Source of the DNA: JBKQVT01 sp963804825
GTDB lineage: Bacteria; Planctomycetota; Planctomycetia; Pirellulales; Thermoguttaceae
Direction: 5' to 3'
DNA length: 64,000 nt
Assembly: GCA_963804825.1 (NCBI GenBank)
Contig: CAWDRV010000003.1
Location: forward strand, 1,178,001 to 1,242,000
Position 1 is the stretch's first letter. The number at the start of each line of letters is the position of its first letter. This document shows positions 1-7,458 of this stretch, piece by piece. The translations under genes were made by a program, and so were the position numbers. The notes under the pieces are model-generated. The model was not told the DNA's origin and made no database searches. It saw nothing but the letters and a program-made list of their open reading frames with translations.

Positions 1-1
1 C

Positions 2-232
2 TGCCTGAGCATCCCGCCGAAGTAGAGCGTGGCGTTTGCAATAGGGTTTCTGAAGGGCAAGAGTGCGGTGCGGATACATCGGGAATTGCTGCATGAGCGT
101 CGGATGGCGGGGCTGCATTTTTGGGCGACGGGATACTGGGTAAGCACCGTGGGGAGTGACGAGGCCACGGTGCGGCAGTATATCCGGCAGCAGGAAGATA
201 GGGATCGCCAACAAGGTCAGTTGTTTCAGTAA
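2..232 (+). pseudogene. tnpA: IS200/IS605-family TnpA transposase, 3' part, interrupted by TAG
   Basis: C-terminal half of a Y1 (HUH-type) single-strand transposase of the IS200/IS605 family. The frame reads LSIPPK, then an in-frame TAG (23-25), then SVAFAIGFLKGKSAVRIHREL and the family ending WATGYWVSTVG...YIRQQE. In the family the catalytic tyrosine and a glutamine four residues later form a YxxxQ motif; here it is YIRQQ. A tyrosine codon normally follows LSIPPK, so one base change explains the stop. The HUH motif would lie left of the window edge. Two hairpins follow the gene, as expected near the right end of such elements. Probably inactive unless the stop is a sequencing error. Confidence 0.8.
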
Positions 233-282
233 CCATAAAAACCAGTGAAGCCCTGGCAGGGCTTTCCCCACGTGTAGTGCCC

Positions 283-327
283 GCCCCGCTTTGCGGGGCA
301 AGCCAAACCCACGCCCTACGGGCGTGG
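283..327 (+). repeat. Two hairpins at the right end of the IS200-like element
   Basis: Two compact stem-loops lie just 3' of the transposase: GCCCCGC/GCGGGGC at 283-299 and CCACGCCC/GGGCGTGG around TAC at 309-327. IS200/IS605 transposases recognise subterminal hairpins of this kind, so 309-327 probably marks the right end. A TTAG heptad array begins immediately afterwards (332). Confidence 0.5.
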
Positions 328-331
328 TCGA

Positions 332-349
332 TTAGTGCTTAGAACTTAG
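332..349 (+). repeat. TTAG heptad array, left part (interrupted by IS66 and IS5 insertions)
   Basis: TTAGTGC TTAGAAC TTAG, the first of at least eight arrays of the 7-bp unit CTTAGNN in this window. The array resumes at 3952 and again at 4923 on the far sides of two insertions. Its last 8 bases (GAACTTAG) are the IS66 target duplication. Confidence 0.75.
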
Positions 350-443
350 GTAAGCGTCCCGCGGAACACGTCTTGGACGGCATGGTAGCCTGAAGTGCGT
401 CGGCCGAGGTGGGCTTGGCCGCATGCACTTCAGGAGCCCGAAG

Positions 444-836
444 ATGACGAAGCGTAGTGGGAGGGGAGATCCCCAGAAGCGGACGTGCTGGGAAGCGGCG
501 GTCAGGCGGTGGAGGGAAAGCGGCCAGTCGGTGCGGGCGTTCTGCCGTGCCGAGGGAGTGCGGGAATCGGCTTTCTATTTCTGGCGGCGGGAGCTGACTC
601 GCCGCGGCCTTCGCACCCGTAAGCGGTCCGCCACGGTTCCACCGGAACATGGTGCCGGGCCTTTGTTTCTGCCCGTGCAGGTGGTGACACCCGCAGGCAA
701 CGGCGCGGGCATTGCAAGTGTGCAGCGCGGCGTGGAGATCATTTTGGCACAAGGCCGCACGGTGCGGGTGCAGGCGGGTTTCGACCGACAGACGCTTGCT
801 GACGTACTGGCGGTGCTGGAGGCCCAGACGTGCTGA
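444..836 (+). CDS. tnpA: IS66 accessory protein TnpA (HTH)
   Basis: First of the three IS66 genes, about 130 aa. The N-terminal half (WEAAVRRWRESGQSVRAFCRAEGVRESAFYFWRRE) is the helix-turn-helix typical of IS66 OrfA, thought to help bind the element ends. The ATG at 444 was chosen because AGGAG (432-436) lies 7 nt upstream; an earlier ATG at 423 lacks such a site. The last codons overlap the start of tnpB, indicating translational coupling. The frame is intact. Confidence 0.85.
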   Translation: MTKRSGRGDPQKRTCWEAAVRRWRESGQSVRAFCRAEGVRESAFYFWRRELTRRGLRTRKRSATVPPEHGAGPLFLPVQVVTPAGNGAGIASVQRGVEIILAQGRTVRVQAGFDRQTLADVLAVLEAQTC

Positions 837-1186
837 GCCTGTCGGAGTTGGTGCGGATCTACGTGTGCCTGGCGCCGACGGACATGCGGAAGAGCTTTGA
901 TTCGTTGGCTGCCCTGGTACAGGAGTGGCTCGGGTACGATCCGTTGTCCGGCCACTTGTTTGTCTTCCGCAGTCGCCGCGGCGATCGCGTGAAGCTTCTC
1001 TGGTGGGACCGCGACGGGTTGACGTTGTACTATCGGCGTCTGGAGCAAGGGACGTTTCGCTTCCCGACCACAAATGACCCGGAAGCACGGAGCATCGAGG
1101 TCTCGGCACAAGAACTCTCGCTCGTGCTCTGGGGCATTGACCCGACCAGCGTGAAGCGGCAGCCGCGCTACCAGCGCACGGCCTGA
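830..1186 (+). CDS. tnpB: IS66 accessory protein TnpB
   Basis: 118 aa, normal length for IS66 TnpB, starting at GTG 830 inside the 3' end of tnpA (7-nt overlap). Family signatures include the N-terminal YVCLAPTDMRKSFDSLAALV, then FVFRSRRGDRVKLLWWDRDG and LYYRRLEQGTF. The biochemical role is not firmly established, but it is required for transposition in studied IS66 elements. The intact frame, next to a frameshifted tnpC, suggests recent decay or a read error in tnpC. Confidence 0.9.
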   Translation: MLSLSELVRIYVCLAPTDMRKSFDSLAALVQEWLGYDPLSGHLFVFRSRRGDRVKLLWWDRDGLTLYYRRLEQGTFRFPTTNDPEARSIEVSAQELSLVLWGIDPTSVKRQPRYQRTA

Positions 1187-1250
1187 CGCGAGGACAAAGA
1201 CTTCTTCTCGCCGCGGGAATAATTTCGCTGCCCGCGGTGTCTATAAGGGT

Positions 1251-2875
1251 ATGAGCACGGACGCCTTGCCCCTTCCCGACCCGGCCTTGCTGCCCGACGA
1301 CCCGGCGGTGCTGAAGCAGTTGGTCATGCAGTTGCTCGAAGAGCTGCGTAGTGCCCATGCGCGTTTGGAGCGGCAAGAGCACCACATGGATCTCTTGTTG
1401 CGGCGTCTCTACGGCAGTACGAGCGAGAAGCTCGACCCACGGCAGGGCGTTTTGTTTGATGCTCCGCCAGGCGAGGGCGCATTGCCCGCTGGCCAACCTG
1501 TATCACCGCCTACCGCCCCGGCCGTTGCCAAGAACCGCGACAAACATGGCCGCGGCCGCATTCCCGACAAGATCGAGCGGAAGGAAGAGATCCACGACCT
1601 GACGGATGCGGAGATGGTGGCCCTGGGCGGGCCGGAGAACCTCGTGGAACTGCCGCCGGAGCGGAGCGAGCAACTCGACTGGCGACCCTCGACGCTGTTT
1701 GTCGTCGTGTACGTTCGCAAGAAATACGCCCGCAAGGTGCCGCTGCCGGAAAGCGGGCTGACCCTCGCCGAGCAGAACGTGGCAGTAGCCCGCAAGCCAC
1801 CCGAGGCGATTCCTGGTGGTTTGGCTGGGCCGGGGCTCATGGCTCAGGTGATCGTCAGCAAGGCCGCCGACCACCTGCCCCTGCACCGGCTGGAAGGCAT
1901 CTTCCAGCGACAAGGGCTCCGCATCTCCCGGCAGACGATGGACGGCTGGTGGCTCCAGACAGCCGAATTCCTCCAGCCCTTGTACGCCCTGGCGATCCGC
2001 GTGGTGCTCGCTTCGCACGTGATCCACACGGACGACACCTCGGTGAAGGTCCGCGATGCCCAGCGCAAGCAGAAGTACACCGGCCGCTTCTGGCCGTACG
2101 TCGGCGATCCGCTTCACCCGCTGACGGTGTTCGACTTCACGACGAATCACCAACGGGACGGACCAGCCGGCTTTCTCAAAGATTATCACGGGTACCTGCA
2201 GGCCGATGCCTTCAACGGTTATGACGGCATCTACCTCCAGTCCCAGGGCGCATTGTGGAGGTGGGCTGTTGGGCTCACGCCCGGCGGAAGTTCCACGAGA
2301 ACCGGCGGCTCGACCCGGCCCGGATGGAGACGGCGCTGGCCTGGATCGGCAAGCTCTATGCCGTCGAGAAGGATCTGCGGGAGCGCTGCCACGGCGAGTG
2401 GAAGGACCTCACGCTGGAGGATCGTGCCGCGCAGGTCGCGGCCCAGCGGCAGGAGCGATCCCGACCGCTCTTGGACGGCTTCCACGTCTGGCTGGAGGCG
2501 GAATCGCTGAAAGTCTTGCCCAAGAGCGCGGTTCGTGGGGCAATGGACTACACGCTATCGAACTGGGCGGCCCTCTCCGTGTACCCTGATGACGGCTGGT
2601 TGGACATCGACAACAACGCGGCGGAAAATGCCTTGCGGGGCATCTGCCTGGGCCGTCGCAATTGGCTCTTCTGCGGCAGCGACCGCGGCGGCCGTGCGGC
2701 GGCCATCCATTTCAGCCTACTGGCCTCCTGCAAACGCCACGGCCATGATCCCTGGGTCTACTACCGCGACATCCTGAGCCGCCTGCCGGCAATGCTGCCC
2801 GCCAGTGACGACGAACTCCTCGCCCTGCTCCCGCACCGTTGCGCCCGGCCTGATCTTTCGTCCCGCCCCTCCTGA
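1251..2875 (+). pseudogene. tnpC: IS66 transposase TnpC (DDE), one-base frameshift
   Basis: Transposase of the IS66 element, about 540 aa when the frame is repaired. The N-terminal region has the leucine-rich segment QLLEELRSAHARLERQ. DDE residues are visible in IHTDDTSVK, QADAFNGYDG and, after the break, NNAAENALRG. Near 2251 the frame shifts: the first frame runs on with LWRWAVGL to a stop at 2510, while the family motif VEVGCWAHARRKF appears in the next frame from 2255. Losing one base at about 2251 explains this. The C-terminal segment ASCKRHGHDPWVYYRDIL is also found in the remnant at 3720. Confidence 0.85.
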
Positions 2876-2923
2876 CCGTCGATCGCCCGTTGCGTGTTCC
2901 GCCGGCCGTTTCCCGGAATTCTG

Positions 2924-3610
2924 TCACGGAATTCGGTATGCATCCCTGGCCTTCCGGTTCACAGATAGGGTGTTTCCGTGATTTTCCAGCCAAGCTGCTG
3001 GTCCTGTACCCGAACCACGGGTAGATCCGTGGCTTGCACAAGCGGCTGTAGGATGTAATCGAACGCCTTGCTCTGTAAAGATTGACCGCAGTAGCGGCCA
3101 TCGCTTTCGTTGACCCTCGCGGTATGTAACGAGATTGAGTTCGGATAGCCGACTATTGTTCACCACACCACCCCAATCAAGCCGCTTTGTTGTGATGTAC
3201 TGAAGGTGAACGATCTCGTGCGGTGTGAAGCGGACTTTTTCCCGCGGAAGCTCGACGCACCCCGTCGCCTTGTCGTAAATAAGCCATGGACCAAGCCGCC
3301 ATGCGTTGCGAAACGTGTAGTAAACAATCGCGGTGTACAGCACACAGACCATCAACCCGAGCCCCAGCGGCGCGTAGATGAATAACACGTCCGTCTCACT
3401 ATCCAGGAAATGCCTTCCTAACAAGTGAAAACCACAGCAGGCAACGACGAACAGGAGATTGGTCGCTACCATGTCCCGCACCGGCGTTGGCGCAGGATCG
3501 ATGCGGAAGACGCGCTCATCGCAATATGGACGAGCAATCCGAAAGTTACCATACCAACCACGACCGATGATAAACTGATCGGGATTGGCGTTGGCTGGAG
3601 GTTTAGCCAT
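2924..3610 (-). CDS. Hypothetical membrane protein, passenger between IS66 ends
   Basis: About 228 aa, family not recognised. Two hydrophobic segments lie close together (NLLFVVACCGFHLL and VLFIYAPLGLGLMVCVLYTAI), followed by a soluble part containing LIYDKATGCVELPREKVRF, loosely like bacterial PH-type membrane proteins but not enough to assign. The ATG at 3610 is preferred over a GTG at 3616 because GGAAG precedes it. Its 3' end comes within 11 bp of the inner IS66 right end, so the C-terminus may be altered. It lies between an IS66 and a second IS66 remnant, so it probably travels as cargo. Confidence 0.55.
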   Translation of the reverse strand: MAKPPANANPDQFIIGRGWYGNFRIARPYCDERVFRIDPAPTPVRDMVATNLLFVVACCGFHLLGRHFLDSETDVLFIYAPLGLGLMVCVLYTAIVYYTFRNAWRLGPWLIYDKATGCVELPREKVRFTPHEIVHLQYITTKRLDWGGVVNNSRLSELNLVTYREGQRKRWPLLRSIFTEQGVRLHPTAACASHGSTRGSGTGPAAWLENHGNTLSVNRKARDAYRIP

Positions 3611-3719
3611 GTCCACTTCCCATCTGCCTAGCCCCTAACGAACCTCTGATTGTCGCCATTATACGGAAAAATGGCACCCCCGGATAGCACCTGTGTCGCA
3701 AGGGGGCAGTTGGTACGAA

Positions 3720-3951
3720 CCGGGCGGCGGCGGTCTGTTTCAGCTCCTGGCATCGTGCAAGCGTCAGGGCCATGATCCTTGGGTCTATCTCCGCGACGTG
3801 CTCATCCGCCTTCCTGGGATGCTTCCCTCGGCCAGCAAAGAAGAAGTTCTCGGTCTGCTTCCCCATCGCTGGCGCCCGCGGCTGATCTCCTCGGCCCGCC
3901 CGGCGCGCTCTGCTCATCGATTGCTCCCGACGCGTTCCGCCGGACGCTTAC
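3720..3951 (+). pseudogene. tnpC: 3' remnant of a second IS66 tnpC with right terminal repeat
   Basis: The frame encodes FQLLASCKRQGHDPWVYLRD and LPGMLPSASKEEVLGLLPHRW, clearly homologous to the end of the TnpC at 1251-2875 but diverged in many residues. Everything upstream of this ~75-residue tail is missing. The closing inverted repeat (3931-3951) matches the left end at 350 better than the first element's own right end does. Confidence 0.8.
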
Positions 3952-3958
3952 GAACTTA

Positions 3959-4922
3959 GAGGCTATCCGCAAAGTGATATTGCTGTAAAGCGTTGTCGGG
4001 AGTAAAGATGCGCACTTTCCCCTTGCAAAGGAGTGCGCACATGACCACGACGACGCGGAAACCGTATTCGACCGATCTTACCGATCAACAATGGGCCATC
4101 CTCCAACCGCTGATTCCCCTTGCCAAGCACGGCGGCCGTCCGCGCGAGGTGGAGATGCGCGAGGTGCTCAACACCTTGTTCTATCTCAACCGCACGGGAT
4201 GCCAGTGGGACCTGCTGCCCCACGATCTGCTGCCGAAGAGTACGGTCTACCAGTATTTCCGGCAGTGGCGCGACGATGGCACGTGGCAACGAATGATGGA
4301 TGCGCTGCGGGCGCAGGTCCGCGTGGCGGACCAGCGGGAACCGACGCCCAGTGCCGGTGCGATCGACAGCCAAACCGTAAAAACGACGGAGCGGGGTGGC
4401 GAGCACGGATACGATGGCGGGAAGAAGATCAACGGGCGAAAACGCCATGTTTTCGTGGATACTTTGGGGCTCTTGCTGGCGGTGGTCGTGACCAGTGCAG
4501 CATGGGACGATGGGGCCGCTGCACCCCAAGTGTTCAGCCAACTCGACAACGCCAGATGTCCCAGACTGACCAAAATCTGGGCGGACAACAAGTATCGCAA
4601 TCACGAACTGGATCGGTGGCTGGAGAAGCACCGCGACCACTGGGACCTGGAGATCAAGTCTCGGCCGGAAGGAGCAGTCGGTTTCGCGCCTGTGCCCAAA
4701 CGATGGGTCGTCGAGCGCACCTTCGCCTGGTTGGGAAGGTACCGCCGCCAGAGTCGGGACTACGAACGTCTGACCGAGTCCAGCACCTCGATGTTGCGAA
4801 TCAGTTCGATTCACCTGATGCTCCGACGGCTTGCGCCGCCCGCACGGGTCGTGTCATTCCGGTACCGCCAGGCCGCGTGAGCCAAACCGTGTATTTCCCG
4901 AGAAATCTTTACGGATAGCCTC
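3959..4922 (+). mobile_element. IS5-family element, copy 1 (964 bp)
   Basis: Inverted ends GAGGCTATCCGCAAAG / CTTTACGGATAGCCTC (one mismatch) bound a 964-bp element. TTA precedes (3956-3958) and follows it (4923-4925), a 3-bp target duplication of the TNA type. It landed directly in the 8-bp duplication of the IS66 structure, itself part of a TTAG heptad array. Two further copies lie at 49148 and 50136. Confidence 0.9.
4041..4880 (+). CDS. IS5-family transposase (copy 1)
   Basis: DDE transposase of 279 aa encoded in a single frame. The N-terminal DUF4096-like region (LTDQQWAILQPLIP...GRPREVEMREVLN) is followed by the catalytic core: D in AIDSQTVKTTE, D in IWADNKY, E in RWVVERTFAWLGRYRR. AAAGGAG (4027-4033) sits 7 nt before the ATG at 4041, so that start is chosen over an upstream GTG at 3993. 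It differs from the other two copies at base 4785 (Thr for Ala in SSTSML). Frame and ends are intact, so it may be active. Confidence 0.92.
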   Translation: MTTTTRKPYSTDLTDQQWAILQPLIPLAKHGGRPREVEMREVLNTLFYLNRTGCQWDLLPHDLLPKSTVYQYFRQWRDDGTWQRMMDALRAQVRVADQREPTPSAGAIDSQTVKTTERGGEHGYDGGKKINGRKRHVFVDTLGLLLAVVVTSAAWDDGAAAPQVFSQLDNARCPRLTKIWADNKYRNHELDRWLEKHRDHWDLEIKSRPEGAVGFAPVPKRWVVERTFAWLGRYRRQSRDYERLTESSTSMLRISSIHLMLRRLAPPARVVSFRYRQAA

Positions 4923-4954
4923 TTAGTGCTTAGAGCTTAGAGCTTAGTGCTTAG
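4923..4954 (+). repeat. TTAG heptad array (continuation)
   Basis: TTAGTGC TTAGAGC TTAGAGC TTAGTGC TTAG, continuing the array broken by the IS66 and IS5 insertions. Confidence 0.8.
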
Positions 4955-4956
4955 TC

Positions 4957-5022
4957 GTAGGTTATGCTTTAGCATAACAGAACGTCTTATTCTACAAGAT
5001 GTTATGCTAAAGCATAACCTAC
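4957..5022. repeat. Nested palindrome, 22-bp inverted repeats
   Basis: A 22-bp arm (4957-4978) returns as its perfect reverse complement at 5001-5022. Each arm is itself a hairpin, GTTATGCT and AGCATAAC around TT or AA. The whole 66-bp unit is AT-rich compared with its surroundings and sits between two heptad arrays, resembling a very small non-autonomous mobile element. No coding potential. Confidence 0.75.
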
Positions 5023-5024
5023 CT

Positions 5025-5087
5025 GCTAAGGACTAAGAACTAAGCACTAAGAACTTAGTGTTTAGAACTTAGTGTTTAGAACTTAGC
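5025..5087 (-). repeat. TTAG heptad array
   Basis: Runs of CTAAGAA, CTAAGCA and then CTTAGTG, TTTAGAA units; the orientation switches in the middle, giving an imperfect palindrome. It lies just beyond the 3' end of the protease gene. Confidence 0.8.
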
Positions 5088-5101
5088 TTTGGTGCTTTGC
5101 C

Positions 5102-7250
5102 TCAATTTGCCTTGGCGACCTGTTTCAGGCAGCCGATGTAGTCGGCGGTGATGGCCAAGACCTCGTCGAGGTAGAAGTCGCGCTTGATGCCGGCGTTGTT
5201 GATATCGCTCAGTTTTTCCATGATGGCTTCTTCGTCCTTGTCGGCGTCGCCCTCGGCGCGTTCCTTGAGGAACTTGGCCTCGTTGAGGGTGACGTACTTC
5301 TTGGCCTTCTGTTCCTTGTAGCGGGCGATGCTGCGGACCAACTTCTGGAATTTTTCCGAGGCCTTGCAGCGCTGCTCGGAGAGGCGGTGGAGCTGATCGA
5401 CCACCGTGGGAGTGACGTCGCCGAAGCGGTGGAAGGGCTGCGGATCGACGTGATCGAAGGCCAGGGGGTAATCGAGGCTCGCCTCGCCCTCGTCGAGGTA
5501 CGTGGTGAGCGACGGGAGTTCGACGTCGGCCAGGACGCCGCGTTTCTGGGTGCTGTCGCCGTCGGGGCGATAGAACTGCTGGACGGTGATCTTCAGGGAG
5601 CCCATCTGCGGCGAGTTGGGCACGCCCAGCAGCCACTCGGCGAGATCGCGCATGTTCTGCACCGTTCCCTTGCCGTGGGTGGAGTGGTCGCCGACGATCA
5701 GGCCGCGGCCGTAGTCCTGGATGGCGCCGGCGAAAATCTCGCTGGCGCTGGCGCTGAACTTGTTGATCACCACGACCAGCGGCCCTGCCCAGGCAATGGT
5801 CGGATCCGCATCGGAGTCCACCGTGACCCGTCCCCGGGCGTCCTTCACCTGGACCACGGGCCCGTCGTAAATGAACAAGCCGGTCGTGTCGATCGCTTCC
5901 TTGAGCGAGCCGCCGCCGTTGTATCGCAAATCGACCACGACGGCGTCGACGCCTTTCTTCTTGAAGTCTTCGAGGATGCGTCGCATGTCGCGGGTGGTGC
6001 TCTTGTATTCGGGGTCTCCGCGCCGGGCGGCCTCCATGTCCATGTAGAAACTGGGCAATCGGATCACGCCGATCTTGTACGGCTGGCCGTTGGCCTTGCT
6101 GCCGAAATCGTGGATATCGCCGCTGGCCTCGCTGGACTTGGCGATCTTGTACGGCTGGCCGTCGCCTTCGCGCCCGATGTCGAAGACCGCGCCCTGGGCC
6201 TCGCTGTCCTTCAACTCGATCTGCGCGGGTGATCGTGATCGTCTTGCGCTCGGTGCCGTGCATCGGGAGGACCTGGAGGCGGACGATCGTGCCCGGCTTG
6301 CCGCGGATCAGCTTCACCACGTCGTTGAGCCGCATGTCGACGACGTCGACCCACTCGCCCTTTTCCCCCTCGCCGACGGCCAGGACCGTGTCTTCCAACT
6401 TGAGGTGGCCTTCCTTCTCGGCCGCCCCGCCGGGGACGATCCGCTTCACCACCGTGTAGCCGTCGTTGCCCTGGAGCGAAGCGCCGATCCCCTCCAGCTT
6501 GAGCCCCATCAGGATGTTGAAATCCTTCACCGTGTCGGGCGACATGTAGTCGGTGTGCGGGTCCAACGCCGTCGTCAGCGACGTGAGATACATCTCCAAC
6601 AACTCGTCGCTGCTGGTCTGGTGCATCCGCTTGGCGAAGCTGTGATAGCGCTGGGTCAACCGTTGCTGCGGCGTCTTTCCCTCGAAGGGGTCGTTTTTCG
6701 TGTCGCTCTTGTTGGCCTTCAGCAGCAACAGGTCGAACTTGATCCGCTGCCGCCAACGTTCCCGGGCCTCGGCCGGGGTCTTCGCATAGGTCGCCAGGTC
6801 CTTGTCGGTGACCATCTCTTCGTCGACGGTGAAGTCGTGCTTCTCTTTCAACAACTCGTCGATCGTCTTGAGCCGCTCGTCAACGCGGGCCAGAAACGTC
6901 CGAAACACCAGGTAGGCGAAGCCGATGTTGCCGCGCTCGGCCTCCGCGGCCAGCAGGTCGCGGGACTGCGAAAATGCGTCGATGTCGGACTGGTAAAAAT
7001 ACATCTTCATCGGGTCCAAATCCCGCAGAAACGTCTTGAAGCACCGCTGCGAAATCTCCTTGTCCAAGACGCGGTGCAAAAGATGCTCGTGCGACAGGGC
7101 CCAAGTGACCGCCACGGCCACGTTATGGTCGGCTGGACTCGGCCCCGCCGGATCGGCCCAAACCGCCGTGCAAAAACCGGAGAAAACCAACCCCGCGGAC
7201 AGCAAAACAGCCAAGCGGCGGCGACGTGCGGACGTAAAGCAGTATGTCAT
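5102..7250 (-). CDS. prc: Tail-specific (C-terminal processing) protease, S41 family; frameshifted near 6230
   Basis: Periplasmic serine protease of the Prc/Tsp type, which degrades or trims envelope proteins from the C-terminus. About 710 aa when joined, close to the E. coli length. A signal peptide (RRRRLAVLLSAGLVFSGFC) leads; a PDZ domain lies at about 250-335 (GIGASLQGNDGYTVVKRIVPG). The S41 core follows, with catalytic Ser in NKFSASASEIFAG and Lys in HGKGTVQ. The two halves are in different frames: TITITRA reads on wrongly, while IELKDSEAQG appears one frame over, implying an extra or missing base at about 6225-6234. A short duplicated GQPYKI segment is visible in the core. Confidence 0.85.
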
Positions 7251-7458
7251 TCAGGGCATCCTAGTGAAAATGGGAAAGATTGGGAATCCGGTAAGCTTGC
7301 ATCGGCAAAACCTCTAATCATCCTAATCGGAAACGCCGCGCAAAACAAGGCCGGGACGGGGGAAAGGCGGAAGGCGGAGGGCGGAAGGGGGAAGGCGGAA
7401 GGGGGGAGAGCGAAATGCCCGTCTAAGTTCTAAGCACTAAGAACTAAGGACTTAGAAC
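7251..7458. repeat. Purine-rich GGCGGAAGG tract plus heptad array
   Basis: Between the protease and the methyltransferase, 7363-7410 is a G-rich tandem of GGCGGAAGG / GGCGGAGGG units (possible G-quadruplex), and 7423-7476 is a TTAG heptad array. The same purine-rich tract returns near 9830, 43465, 45035 and 49095. No gene is seen here. Confidence 0.7.

Larger units (their letters stand above)
350..3951 (+). mobile_element. Compound IS66-type structure with passenger gene, 8-bp target duplication
   Basis: The left end (350-370, GTAAGCGTCCCGCGGAACACG minus its last base is the terminal repeat) and the right end (3931-3951) are near-perfect inverted repeats. GAACTTAG flanks both sides (342-349 and 3952-3959); 8 bp is the usual IS66 duplication. 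Inside are a nearly complete IS66 (tnpA, tnpB, tnpC) with its own weaker right end at 2893-2913, a membrane-protein gene (2924-3610), and the last ~230 bp of a second, diverged IS66. The inner right end has no matching 8-bp repeat, so the two IS66 copies and the gene between them appear to have moved as one unit, and the second copy was later deleted. Confidence 0.6.
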
